Assembly (NCBI GenBank): GCA_965225955.1
Contig: CBDDBX010000014.1
Location: 124,001 to 188,000 of the forward strand
Length of the DNA stretch: 64,000 nucleotides
Direction: 5' to 3'
Source of the DNA: CBDDBX01 sp965225955
Lineage (GTDB): Bacteria > Acidobacteriota > Aminicenantia > UBA2199
Of the stretch, positions 34,086 through 43,148 are shown one piece after another. The notes under the pieces are model-generated. The model was not told the DNA's origin and did no database searches. It was given only the letters and a program-made list of their open reading frames with translations. Numbering within the stretch: the stretch's first letter is position 1; each line of letters starts with the position of its first letter. Position numbers and translations under genes: made by a program.

Positions 34086-35201
34086 ATGAAAAGCTGGCTT
34101 GAAATTGATGAAAACAGATTAAAACACAATCTTGAAACCTTTGGAAGGATTACAGGTAAACCTGTTATGTTTGCAGTTAAGGCTAATGGCTATGGTCATG
34201 GGCTCAAAGAGGTTGTGGAAGTTGCCTCAGCCATTCCTGAAGTTAGCTGGTATGCTGTTGATTCTGTAGAAGAGGCTCTGGAAGTTAAAGCCGTTGATCC
34301 GCACAAAAGAATTCTTGTTATTGGCTGGACTGATGATGAAGGAATAGAACAGCTCCTGAAAGAAGAGATTGAGATGGTAGCTCCCTCAAAAGAGTTTATT
34401 TCCAGAGCAGTCAGAATCGCCGGGGAGTCAGAGAGAGATATAAAAGTTCACCTTAAACTGGAAACAGGGACTTCGAGACTGGGAATTAGAGAGGATGAAC
34501 TGGATGAAGTGTTAGCTGCAATTCAGGGATCAGGAGTAGAGGTAACAGGGATTTACTCTCATTTTGCGAATATTGAGGACACAACGGATCATACATATGC
34601 AATGTTGCAGCTGGAAAGATTTAACCGTATGTCAGATAAGTTTCCAGCAGATGTTCTGAGACACTTCTCCTGTTCAGCTGCATCCCTGCTTTTTGCAGAA
34701 ACAGGTTTTGATCTGGTAAGGGTTGGAATTTCAGCTTATGGTTACTGGCCTTCAGCAGAAACCAGAGTCTCATATAAAGAAAAAAACAGTGAAATGCTGG
34801 AACTTAAACCTGTTCTGAAGTGGTGTTCCAGAGTTGCTCAGGTTAAAGATATAAGAACCGGTGAAGGTGTGGGGTACGGTCTCACTTTTCAGGCTTACCA
34901 TGATACCAGGATTGCTGTGATTCCCACAGGTTACTACGATGGGTATTCAAGAGCTCTGTCAAATGTCGCCTATGTACTTATAAGAGGAACAAGGGCGCCC
35001 GTAAGAGGGCGTATCTGTATGAATATGTTTATGGTTGATGTTACTCATATAGAAAATGTTGCTGAAGGTGATGAGGTGGTTTTACTGGGTAGTCAGGGAA
35101 GTGACACTATTACAGCAGATACTCTCGGAGGGCTAACAGGAACAATCAGTTATGAAGTGCTTGCCACTATTAACCCTCTTCTGCCGAAACGAAGAGTTTA
35201 G
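34086..35201 (+). CDS. alr: Alanine racemase
   Basis: PLP enzyme supplying D-alanine for peptidoglycan. The 371-aa chain has the PLP lysine Lys32 in FAVKANGYGHG, the barrel segments THFAN-like YSHFANIEDTTD and RVGISAYGYWPS, and the second catalytic base Tyr in GVGYGLTFQAYHDTRIAV; RGRICMNMFMVDVT closes the active site. The frame is open to 34032, but MKSWLEIDENRL is the standard start. Its 3' end overlaps the convergent MscS gene by four bases. It is a single-gene unit. Confidence 0.95.
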   Translation: MKSWLEIDENRLKHNLETFGRITGKPVMFAVKANGYGHGLKEVVEVASAIPEVSWYAVDSVEEALEVKAVDPHKRILVIGWTDDEGIEQLLKEEIEMVAPSKEFISRAVRIAGESERDIKVHLKLETGTSRLGIREDELDEVLAAIQGSGVEVTGIYSHFANIEDTTDHTYAMLQLERFNRMSDKFPADVLRHFSCSAASLLFAETGFDLVRVGISAYGYWPSAETRVSYKEKNSEMLELKPVLKWCSRVAQVKDIRTGEGVGYGLTFQAYHDTRIAVIPTGYYDGYSRALSNVAYVLIRGTRAPVRGRICMNMFMVDVTHIENVAEGDEVVLLGSQGSDTITADTLGGLTGTISYEVLATINPLLPKRRV

Positions 35202-36421
35202 GCCTCTTCGTATGTTTTGTTACTATACTGATAAACCTTAAGGCCAAACTCTTTTATTACAGCCAGCAGGTGATCAAATATATCTGCCTGAATAGCTTCG
35301 TATTCACCCCAGGCAGTAGTTTTTGTGAAAACATAAATTTCCATAGGAACCCCTGTCGGTGAAGGTGGCAGTTGTCTTATAAGAAAGGTCATTTCATCGC
35401 TTATCTCTTCTTTCTGTTTAAGGTAGGCTGAAACATAAGCTCTGAAAGTACCAAGATTTGTGAGACGCCTTCCATTGGGAGCTAAACTCAGATCTGCTTC
35501 AATACCTCTGTTGTACTGATCCAGTTCCGGTAGTTTTTCTTCAATATAAGGTTTCAGCAGGTCAATCTGACGGAACCTGCTGATATCATCTTCACTACAG
35601 AAACGTACTGAAGAGATATCTATATTTAAAGATCTTTTAATTCTTCTCCCACCACTCTCCTGCATTCCTTTCCAGTTTTTAAAACTCCCATCTATCAGTT
35701 TATGGGTAGGAATAACTGTGATGGTTTTATCAAAATTCTGTACCTTTACAGTATGAAGGGATATATCCATAACATCTCCGTCAGCACCAAAGGATTTTGC
35801 TTCAATCCAGTCACCTTTTTTAATGAGGTCGTATGAAGAGATCTGAAGACTGGCTATAAGAGCAAGTATTGTCTCTTTGAATACCAACAACAGAACTGCT
35901 GTCAAAGCACCAATACTACTCAGAAGTACCCAGGGAGACTGACCTGTGAGGACTCCGGTTATTATGAGACCACCAGCTACATATAAAAGAATGATAAAAA
36001 TCTGTATATAACCTTTTATAGGTTTACCTTTAAATTTCTTCTCTTCTTCTGTGTATTCAGCAACAGCACTTAGAAAAGCATGGATTGTCATAACCAGAAT
36101 AAGGGTTATAAAAGCCTGAATGAATCTGGTTATTATATATGAGAAATCAGGGAAAAAACCGTTAAGAAGGAAAAATGTAAGGGCCGGAGGAATGAGAGCA
36201 ATTCTTTTGAAAGGTATTTTTTCAAAAACAATATCATCAAAACGGGTTTTCGTTTTTTTTGCGATTCTGTGAAAAGCCTTCTCTACCCAGAATATTAACA
36301 TTTTTCTTGAAACGTGGTATACGATCCACGCAAGAAGAAGAACGCCGGTAACTACAAGAATATCATTAATTACAGGGTGGGTCTCAAGCCAGACTTTTAT
36401 GTTTTCCAGTATCTCTTTCAT
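35198..36421 (-). CDS. MscS-family mechanosensitive channel (YbdG/YnaI-like)
   Basis: A 407-aa inner-membrane channel that releases solutes on hypo-osmotic shock. Five hydrophobic segments span residues 15-200 (including ILVVTGVLLLAWIVYHV and IQIFIILLYVAGGLIITGVL), followed by the pore helix region (ALTAVLLLVFKETILALIASLQ), then the MscS beta domain (DWIEAKSFGADGDVMDISLH, with NFDKTITVIPTHKLIDGSFKNW) and an alpha/beta C-terminus. The long DWIEA segment and RRIKRSLNID favour the YbdG subgroup. The gene is convergent with alr and lies 10 bases downstream of the thioesterase gene on the same strand. Confidence 0.9.
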   Translation of the reverse strand: MKEILENIKVWLETHPVINDILVVTGVLLLAWIVYHVSRKMLIFWVEKAFHRIAKKTKTRFDDIVFEKIPFKRIALIPPALTFFLLNGFFPDFSYIITRFIQAFITLILVMTIHAFLSAVAEYTEEEKKFKGKPIKGYIQIFIILLYVAGGLIITGVLTGQSPWVLLSSIGALTAVLLLVFKETILALIASLQISSYDLIKKGDWIEAKSFGADGDVMDISLHTVKVQNFDKTITVIPTHKLIDGSFKNWKGMQESGGRRIKRSLNIDISSVRFCSEDDISRFRQIDLLKPYIEEKLPELDQYNRGIEADLSLAPNGRRLTNLGTFRAYVSAYLKQKEEISDEMTFLIRQLPPSPTGVPMEIYVFTKTTAWGEYEAIQADIFDHLLAVIKEFGLKVYQYSNKTYEEA

Positions 36422-36431
36422 TTTACTTCTC

Positions 36432-36833
36432 CTATCTGATCAGAATAAGGGTACTGACGGCTTCAGTAATAACCTCAGCTTCCATTGTTTCTATTGTTGC
36501 TGTGGCAGATATTTTTCTACCTCTTATCTCTTTAATTTTACCTGTGACTTTATACTGTTGTCCAACATATGCAGGCTTTCTGAATCTTACATTCAGTTCT
36601 GCAGTAACACAATTCAAACCCTGGTTTTCAGCAGGTTTTACCATGATTTCATCAAGAACTGTTGAGAGAAGTCCTCCATGTACAATATTGCTCCACCCCT
36701 GAAACTGTTCAGCAAATGTAACAATAGCTTCAGCTTTCATTGAATCATCACTGTATCTGAAATTAAGTTTAAGTCCCATAGGGTTCTTTTCACCACATAC
36801 GAAGCAGTGGTTGTCGTCATTAAGTCTATTCAT
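36432..36833 (-). CDS. PaaI-like hotdog-fold thioesterase
   Basis: A 133-aa acyl-CoA thioesterase-like protein. The hotdog motif is WSNIVHGGLLSTVLDEIM, where HGG and the acidic residue on the next helix form the active site; TAELNVRFRKPA is the following strand. The N-terminus NHCFVCGEKNPMGLKL contains a Cys-X2-Cys typical of one PaaI subgroup. There is no signal peptide. It is followed by the MscS gene after 10 bases. The natural substrate is unknown. Confidence 0.88.
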   Translation of the reverse strand: MNRLNDDNHCFVCGEKNPMGLKLNFRYSDDSMKAEAIVTFAEQFQGWSNIVHGGLLSTVLDEIMVKPAENQGLNCVTAELNVRFRKPAYVGQQYKVTGKIKEIRGRKISATATIETMEAEVITEAVSTLILIR

Positions 36834-36884
36834 AAAATTTTTATACTATAAAACCTTTTTTTTGTAAATTTAGTATAAATATAG

Positions 36885-36912
36885 TTGACTGGAGCAGCTG
36901 GTCTGATATAAT
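36885..36912 (+). promoter_or_regulatory. Sigma-70 promoter of the small membrane protein/TonB receptor unit
   Basis: TTGACT (36885-36890), 16-bp spacer and TATAAT (36907-36912), about 30 bp before the ATG at 36942. It likely drives both the small membrane protein and the TonB receptor. Confidence 0.7.
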
Positions 36913-36941
36913 GTGGCTTACAAAAAATAGGTAGACCTATA

Positions 36942-37253
36942 ATGAACACAGGAAGAACTATAAAAAACATGAAAGGCAAGAAACTGGCATTTTTTTACAT
37001 GCTGGTTTTTGTGTCTCTGATAATACTGTTTGCAGAGTTCTTTCATGTTGAAACTGTAATAGGTCAGGACGATGATTGTCCTATCTGTCTCTGGGAACGT
37101 ACATCACTATCAATAGCAACTCTGAACATATTCTCCTGTGCACTGTTGCTGGTTGTGATTGCAATGCTCCGGGAATCTGTATTAAACATAGTCACTCCAG
37201 CCTATATATTCAAACTAAGAGGACGTTCGCCTCCTTTCCGGAATCTTCACTAA
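36942..37253 (+). CDS. Small membrane protein with CPIC motif
   Basis: A 103-aa membrane protein. Two helices (about 14-38, LAFFYMLVFVSLIILFAEFF, and about 68-85, FSCALLLVVIAMLR) flank a hydrophilic loop with HVE and DDDCPICLWERT. The CPxC loop with a preceding His resembles the metal- or redox-binding loops of small DUF2946-like proteins that accompany copper-transport receptors in proteobacteria; family membership is unproven. It sits 53 bases ahead of a TonB-dependent receptor under its own promoter, so a joint metal-related role is inferred. Confidence 0.65.
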   Translation: MNTGRTIKNMKGKKLAFFYMLVFVSLIILFAEFFHVETVIGQDDDCPICLWERTSLSIATLNIFSCALLLVVIAMLRESVLNIVTPAYIFKLRGRSPPFRNLH

Positions 37254-37306
37254 CAGACATTTTTTTAATAATTTAATCGATATTGTGTTGTATTCTGGAG
37301 GAATTT

Positions 37307-39604
37307 ATGAAAAGAAATATTTTTGTGTACATACTGCTTGTTGCAGCTATGAGCTTTTCACTCGTTGCTGACAGCAAAAAAATTATTAAAGGTAAACTTA
37401 TAGACAGAGACGGGAACAGTATTGTCGGAGCAAGTCTTATTATTCCCGAAAAAGATATAACTATTAAATCAGATCATACCGGAGCTTTCTCAATAAGCTT
37501 TGAAGGAACCGGTAAAATCCATGTAGAGGTTTTTAAACAGGGATTTTTGCCATATGCTACTCCTTTTATTAATGCTGGCGACAGTATGGAATTTAAACTT
37601 GATACTATTGTTCTGGAAAAATCTATTCTTGAAGAGATTGTTGTAACCGGAACAGCTACTCCAAAACTCTATAAAGAGACTCCTGTAAAAACCTTTGTTG
37701 CATCAAGCGATATTATAGAAAAGCAGGGTGCAATAAGTCTCGCAGATTCTCTGGAAATCGTTACAGGTGTAAGAGTTGAAAACAACTGCCAGAACTGTAA
37801 CTTTACGCAGGTCAGAATTAATGGACTTGAGGGTAAATATTCTCAGATTCTTATAAATGGTAACCCAATGATCTCATCACTTGCAGGTGTATATTCACTT
37901 GAACAGATTCCTGCAAACATGATTGAGAAACTGGAAGTAGTTAAAGGCGGTGGTTCAGCACTTTATGGTGGTAACGCTATTGCAGGTGTTGTTAACCTTA
38001 TTCTGAGAGAGCCTGAAACTTCAGGTTCAAGACTTTCACTTTCACAGGGTCTTGTGGGTGGAGACAAACCTGATACAGTTATGAATTTCAATACTAATTA
38101 TGTATCAGACAGTAAAGCAACAAAAGTCAGCTTCTTTGCAAACTATCAGAAAAGAAAACCTTTCGACTATAACGACGATGGTTTTTCAGAAGTAGGTAAA
38201 CTGTCAAATACAACTTTTGGTGCAAACTTCAGCCACTTCTTTGAAGATATTGGCGGTAAACTGAAATTAAACTTTGCTTCAATTTCAGAAGATCGTCGTG
38301 GTGGTGATATGAGATCAATCAACGGCGTTGATATGATTGATCAGCCTGAGCACCTTGCTGCAATTGCTGAATCTATCAAAACACGTAGAGTTGATGTGGG
38401 AATTGGCTGGGAACAGGTACTGACTGAAGCTTCAGTTCTGAAATTCAACGGTTCATTCTCAAGAACAAGTAGAAAATCTTTCTACGGTGCAAAAGAGAAT
38501 CTGGATGATGAGAGAGCCCCTGATGCATACGGTTCTACGAAAAACCCTGTGTTTTATGGTTCGCTCCAGTATCATAACTTCTCAATTAAGAACCACTCAA
38601 TTATTACTGGAATAAGCTATAAAGCAGACAAGTTGCAGGACACAACTCCACTTTATGGAAGAACAACAGATGCAACTTACAAAGACTTCGGTTTCTATGC
38701 TCAGGATGAGATAATGATGTTTGATCGTAAGATGACACTTCTTCTTGGTGTAAGAGGCGATAAGCATTCAGAACTGAGCGATGTTGTTATAAGTCCCCGT
38801 GCCAGTGTATCACTGAATTTCATTGAAAACCTTACTGTCAGAGCTACCTATTCAACCGGTTTCAGAGCTCCTCAGGTATTTGATGAGGATCTTCACATAA
38901 CTCAGGTCGGTGGTGATGCTCAGCTGATCGAAAATAGCAAAGATCTGAATGAAGAGAAGTCACACAGCTTTACTTTTGGTCTTGATTACGGTTATCAGGT
39001 AGCAAATAAACTCTACCAGTTCAGTATCGGCGGTTTCTATACCAAAATCAATGATGCTTTCGATATCAGATGGGTAAGAGATACAGATGTTGCTAAAGTG
39101 TTTGAAAGATACAATACTTCAGGTGCTAAGGTATACGGTATTGAAACTGAAATTGGTTTCAAAATTTCCCATCTCTTTGAGTTCTCAACAGGCTGGACTT
39201 TCCAGAAGAGCAGATATGAAGAGCCGGAAGGTGACTTCAGCAGTAAGAGAATCTTCAGAACTCCTGATGTGTACGGTTTTGTAAGAGCCGATGTTATGAT
39301 TGGCAATATAGTAGATCTATATGCTGAATATAACTACACAGGTAAGATGAGAGTTCCTCACTATGCAGGCTATATTGCTGAAGATACTCTTGAAGAGAGC
39401 GATCCTTTTGGTGTAGTTAATGTAACTGCAACAAAGAAGTTCAGATTAACAGACAAAGCGTCTATTGCTGTTGTATTCTCTGTAAAGAACCTCTTTGATG
39501 AATATCAGAAAGATCTGGATAAAGGACTTTCAAGAGACGCTGGTTATGTATACGGTCCAAGATTTCCAAGAACATTTACTCTTGGTCTGAAATATAATTT
39601 CTAA
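37307..39604 (+). CDS. TonB-dependent outer-membrane receptor with CarboxypepD-like N-domain
   Basis: A 765-aa receptor for an energised outer-membrane import system. Signal peptide 1-24 is followed by a carboxypeptidase-regulatory-like beta sandwich (about 25-110, IIKGKLIDRDGNSIVGASL), a TonB box-like EEIVVTG (about 115), the plug (ADSLEIVTGVRVENNC through VKGGGSALYGGNAIAGVVNL) and the 22-strand barrel ending LGLKYNF with terminal Phe. The plug carries CQNC within NNCQNCNFTQVRINGLEG, a cysteine pair found in a subset of receptors. The start follows GGAGG by five bases. The ligand may be a metal complex, judging from the CPIC neighbour; this is inference. Confidence 0.92.
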   Translation: MKRNIFVYILLVAAMSFSLVADSKKIIKGKLIDRDGNSIVGASLIIPEKDITIKSDHTGAFSISFEGTGKIHVEVFKQGFLPYATPFINAGDSMEFKLDTIVLEKSILEEIVVTGTATPKLYKETPVKTFVASSDIIEKQGAISLADSLEIVTGVRVENNCQNCNFTQVRINGLEGKYSQILINGNPMISSLAGVYSLEQIPANMIEKLEVVKGGGSALYGGNAIAGVVNLILREPETSGSRLSLSQGLVGGDKPDTVMNFNTNYVSDSKATKVSFFANYQKRKPFDYNDDGFSEVGKLSNTTFGANFSHFFEDIGGKLKLNFASISEDRRGGDMRSINGVDMIDQPEHLAAIAESIKTRRVDVGIGWEQVLTEASVLKFNGSFSRTSRKSFYGAKENLDDERAPDAYGSTKNPVFYGSLQYHNFSIKNHSIITGISYKADKLQDTTPLYGRTTDATYKDFGFYAQDEIMMFDRKMTLLLGVRGDKHSELSDVVISPRASVSLNFIENLTVRATYSTGFRAPQVFDEDLHITQVGGDAQLIENSKDLNEEKSHSFTFGLDYGYQVANKLYQFSIGGFYTKINDAFDIRWVRDTDVAKVFERYNTSGAKVYGIETEIGFKISHLFEFSTGWTFQKSRYEEPEGDFSSKRIFRTPDVYGFVRADVMIGNIVDLYAEYNYTGKMRVPHYAGYIAEDTLEESDPFGVVNVTATKKFRLTDKASIAVVFSVKNLFDEYQKDLDKGLSRDAGYVYGPRFPRTFTLGLKYNF

Positions 39605-39621
39605 TTAAATAGTAATGATTG

Positions 39622-39647
39622 CGGGGGAGAGATCCCCCGTTTTTTTT
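39622..39647 (+). terminator. Strong intrinsic terminator after the TonB receptor
   Basis: CGGGGGA, GAGA loop, TCCCCCG, then eight T residues (39640-39647): a textbook Rho-independent terminator 18 bases past the receptor stop. Confidence 0.93.
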
Positions 39648-39761
39648 CAAAAAAAATCTGTTTTTCATTGATTATCCAACTTCTCAAAGCTACTATATAA
39701 AGATTGGGGAGTGTCAGACAACACTTTCTGAATTTAATTGTAAGGAATTGATATAATTTAA

Positions 39762-42029
39762 ATGTCTGAATCAACACAATCAGTAGCTAAAATAAGAAAG
39801 ATAATTGCCAGTTTTGAGCGTTTTGAACCAATGCAGTTCAGAATGTTACTTGAAAAAGTCATTGCAGAATCCGGTGAAGCCGGTGAGAAGTTTCTGGGAG
39901 CAATGATATCAAATGACACAATACAGATAAGTGCCCGTCTTGAGATGATACGTGTAAGTGGGTATCTCAGAAGTAATCACCTTCTTATTCCTCTGAAAAA
40001 TATTATTGATAATGAGGTAAACATTCACCTTAAAAAAGAGGCAGTTATATCTGTATCAAAATATAACAATAAGAAAGCTCTTAATATACTTAATCAGGCT
40101 CTCAAAAGCATAACAAGCCCTCTGCTACTTCAGACCATAAACAATGAGATAGGTAAAATAAAGCAGAATAATCCCATTCTTGCTCTTATGCCAAGGTTTC
40201 TGGAAGGGGATAAAAATGCCAAAAACTTCAAAGTAACAATTCAGATTCTTAAAAGGATTCTCCTCCCCGGAGATGTCTCCATGTTTGTTCCGTATCTTGA
40301 CTGTGGTGTTAAATCTATTGAAGCCGGAGCATTTGAGCTGGTAGCTGCCCGTGGGGATTCAAGACATTATGCGCAGGTTAAGCAGTATCTTGAAAAGATT
40401 TTTGATAACTCTGTCTGTGTTGAACTTGAAGAGTGTGATGAACTATACAGCTGTTCAATTAACTTTAAACATTTCTGTGAAAAGAATATGGAGTTTGTTA
40501 AGTTAAACGCAGATACAGTACAGAAAATCTTTCTTATGGTTCATGATATAAGAGTCAGGGAGATCCTGGTAGGCATAATGTGCCGTTCAGAAAGAAAAGA
40601 GGATCTTCTGTTTATAAAGAAAATTTATGATGAAAATGAATCCCTGAGAAAATCTGTAATAATAGGACTGGAAGGTAACAAAAACTCAGGGGCCTTTCTG
40701 TTTGAGCTATACGGAAATGAATCTCTTTACAGAGAGAATATAATAAATTCCCTTCTACAGACTAAAGAGGGGCTGGAGCACTTCTTTTCAGACTTTGATC
40801 AGAAAGATTCTGAAGAACAGGAACTTATTATAAGTCTGTTCCCCTTCTCAAGTAATGGATATTTCAGGGAGTTCAGCAGAAAGATACTTCAGTCAGAAGA
40901 GTACAGACATAAACTTCTGCTACTGAGTAAGGTAAGAGAGAATTTTGAGTTTTCTGTTGCAGATATTCTCTTTGATCCTGATAAAGAGAGAGAATTTTAC
41001 TATATGGAGAACGATTACCTCCCTACAATAATGGCTCTGTTTCCATTAACTGCCTTTAAAAGAATAGTTAATCGTGTTGTTCTGGAAGACCTCTCTGTTA
41101 CCAAAACCAAGAAACTGCTGATGCTTTTAAGAAAGGATGCAGGTTATGAGTTTGCCTTTGATTTCAATAATACACTGATAAGCGAGCTTTTTGAAAAGGT
41201 CTCCTCTTCCGGTAACAAGGAACTTGGACTTGAACTCATTAATACCATAATGAATGTAAGAACTATAGATGGACCAACTTATGTAAAGATAAACCGTGCT
41301 GTATCGGATTATGCTTCAAAAAGAGGTACAAGGCTTACAGAGAGCGAGAAAAAGGAACTTAGACGTTTTAAAGGGCGTTTTGGGGAGATGGGACATGAGA
41401 TCAAGAAACTTGAGGATGGCAAAACCTTACTGGTTAATATTGCTGTAGCTTTTGATCCTGATCTTGAGAGACTTATGCCACAGCTTGAGCAGAATGGCTT
41501 TGCCTTTGCTCTCAATACAGATGAAATTCTTATGAAGCTCAGAACAGCTCTGAAAAGTGCACCAATAGATAAGTTAACTTTATGGAACCGTTTCTTTGAG
41601 AAATTTCCTAAACTATCCTCTCTATTTGCTGATGAACTTTATGAGATAAGCAGCAGGTGTGAAGGTATTCTTAAAAAGGACTTCTCCAATCACTTTGAAA
41701 AGGGACGTAAAAAGATAAAAATATTCATGGTTTTTGACAACAAGGCGATTCTGGCTGCTGTAAGAGAGCAGGTTTATGAAATTATGCCTTCTGTTGAGAT
41801 TGTAGTTGGAAACACCAATGAAATGGGTAAGTTTGATACCTTAGTCTGTGATTCCCCGATATTGAAAGATTACATGTTGCGCGGTGAGATGCTTCCGGCA
41901 AATATATCACTTATAATAGAGAACCGGTCTGAGTATTCAGCTTTTACAGATCTGAAACCGAGGTTTTATGTAATGCCGGTTCCTTTTCACAAGGTTGCAA
42001 GGGAGCTTATAAGAGATCTCTATATCTGA
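39762..42029 (+). CDS. Large HEAT-like repeat protein with receiver-like C-terminus
   Basis: A 755-aa cytosolic protein I cannot assign to a named family. Residues 1-480 are a string of paired amphipathic helices (QISARLEMIRVSGYLRSNH, LKKEAVISVSKYNNKKALNI) typical of HEAT repeats. Residues about 520-640 contain MGHEIKKLEDGKTLLVN and further helices. The last 110 look like a CheY-like fold: KIFMVFDNKAILAAVREQ, FDTLVCDSPIL at the phosphoacceptor position, and MPVPFHK near the end. There is no signal peptide. TATAAT lies four bases before the ATG. It heads a unit with a Ca2+/cation exchanger and exonuclease VII. Confidence 0.75.
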   Translation: MSESTQSVAKIRKIIASFERFEPMQFRMLLEKVIAESGEAGEKFLGAMISNDTIQISARLEMIRVSGYLRSNHLLIPLKNIIDNEVNIHLKKEAVISVSKYNNKKALNILNQALKSITSPLLLQTINNEIGKIKQNNPILALMPRFLEGDKNAKNFKVTIQILKRILLPGDVSMFVPYLDCGVKSIEAGAFELVAARGDSRHYAQVKQYLEKIFDNSVCVELEECDELYSCSINFKHFCEKNMEFVKLNADTVQKIFLMVHDIRVREILVGIMCRSERKEDLLFIKKIYDENESLRKSVIIGLEGNKNSGAFLFELYGNESLYRENIINSLLQTKEGLEHFFSDFDQKDSEEQELIISLFPFSSNGYFREFSRKILQSEEYRHKLLLLSKVRENFEFSVADILFDPDKEREFYYMENDYLPTIMALFPLTAFKRIVNRVVLEDLSVTKTKKLLMLLRKDAGYEFAFDFNNTLISELFEKVSSSGNKELGLELINTIMNVRTIDGPTYVKINRAVSDYASKRGTRLTESEKKELRRFKGRFGEMGHEIKKLEDGKTLLVNIAVAFDPDLERLMPQLEQNGFAFALNTDEILMKLRTALKSAPIDKLTLWNRFFEKFPKLSSLFADELYEISSRCEGILKKDFSNHFEKGRKKIKIFMVFDNKAILAAVREQVYEIMPSVEIVVGNTNEMGKFDTLVCDSPILKDYMLRGEMLPANISLIIENRSEYSAFTDLKPRFYVMPVPFHKVARELIRDLYI

Positions 42030-42053
42030 TAGTTAAAGATACGGGAGGGTAAG

Positions 42054-43136
42054 ATCGATATTAAATTTCTATTCAGTATTTTTGTACTGGCAGCATCCTG
42101 TTACATAATTTATATAATTTCAGAGCCTCTTAAAACTATAGGAGGAAGACTGGGAAGGTTGCTGCGCCTTAATGAAGATGTGATTGCTTCAACCTTCCAG
42201 GCTCTTGCTACTTCAGGTCCTGAAATAGTAATGGCAATTCTTGCTGCTACACCATTTATTGCCAATAGTGCATGGGCTTCGCTGGGACATGCGGAAAAAG
42301 CCAGTTCAGGCACCCTCAATATAGTGTTTTCTGCAATGAGTAATCTTCTGGGGATTGGAGCAGTAGCTATTATTTTCATGATTCGTAAAGGAATGGTGAA
42401 AAAAGATGAAACCATAAAGGTCAATTCAAGTGTAAAGAGCAGCCTTCTTTTCTATGTTCTGATTGCCACATATCTGGGAATTTCTGTAATTGATGGTACT
42501 TTGAACGTTCTGGAGTCCTGGGTAATGATGGGAGTTGCCATAGCTTATGTAATATACCAGTTCATAGCACCTCTGTTTATAAAAATAAGGAAAAAAGAGG
42601 TCGTTCAGGTTGAAAGCATTGAAGATGAAGATGATTATACCCCTCCGTCACAGCCTGTATCATGGTTAAAGGATTTCATAAAAAACAGCTTTCTGTATGC
42701 CATACTTGTATACGGGCTCATTGTTCTTGTAAGAGAGTCAATGGGGGCAACCTTTGATATGGCAATGTCCAGTATCTTTTCTATCAGCGGAATTCTTATA
42801 ATGTTCACCTCTTATATAAGCAGTTTCCCGGAATTAATGCTGGCAATAAGATATACTGTAGCCAACAATAAGAGTTCTCTTCTTAGTATGCTTTTTGGAT
42901 CAAATGTAATAGATCTGGGATTCGGGGGTTTCAGGGCGATATGGCTTGGTGAAGCTATGGAGGTTACTTCAACCGGAAGAGCAGGCTTCTTGCTCCCATA
43001 TTATATCTGGGTTATTCCAATTCTGGCTATACTGGCCTATATAGGCCTTATGACAGGTAAAATGAAGTACAGAATTGTCTATCCTATGCTGATTTTCTAT
43101 ATTCTCTATATTGTCTCAGGCTTTATACTGCTGTAG
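42054..43136 (+). CDS. CaCA-family sodium/calcium exchanger-like protein, apparent non-AUG start
   Basis: Membrane antiporter of the Na+/Ca2+ exchanger type, with two alpha repeats: FQALATSGPEIVMAILAA and MFTSYISSFPELMLAIRYT, each with the acidic residue in the pattern (G/S)xPE. An acidic loop (ESIEDEDDYTPP) joins the halves. The first TM helix (FLFSIFVLAASCYIIYII) is encoded upstream of the first possible TTG (42159), in a frame with no ATG, GTG or TTG back to the stop at 42030. GGGAGG at 42043-42048 lies five bases before ATC 42054 and eleven before ATT 42060. I give 42054 as the start. Confidence 0.8.
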   Translation: MDIKFLFSIFVLAASCYIIYIISEPLKTIGGRLGRLLRLNEDVIASTFQALATSGPEIVMAILAATPFIANSAWASLGHAEKASSGTLNIVFSAMSNLLGIGAVAIIFMIRKGMVKKDETIKVNSSVKSSLLFYVLIATYLGISVIDGTLNVLESWVMMGVAIAYVIYQFIAPLFIKIRKKEVVQVESIEDEDDYTPPSQPVSWLKDFIKNSFLYAILVYGLIVLVRESMGATFDMAMSSIFSISGILIMFTSYISSFPELMLAIRYTVANNKSSLLSMLFGSNVIDLGFGGFRAIWLGEAMEVTSTGRAGFLLPYYIWVIPILAILAYIGLMTGKMKYRIVYPMLIFYILYIVSGFILL

Positions 43137-43148
43137 AATAGTCACGAT

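Noticed and set aside
42159..42161. TTG as the start of the CaCA exchanger
   Set aside because: It would remove the first TM helix and part of the first alpha repeat's preceding region; GGGAGG and the open frame upstream fit a longer protein.
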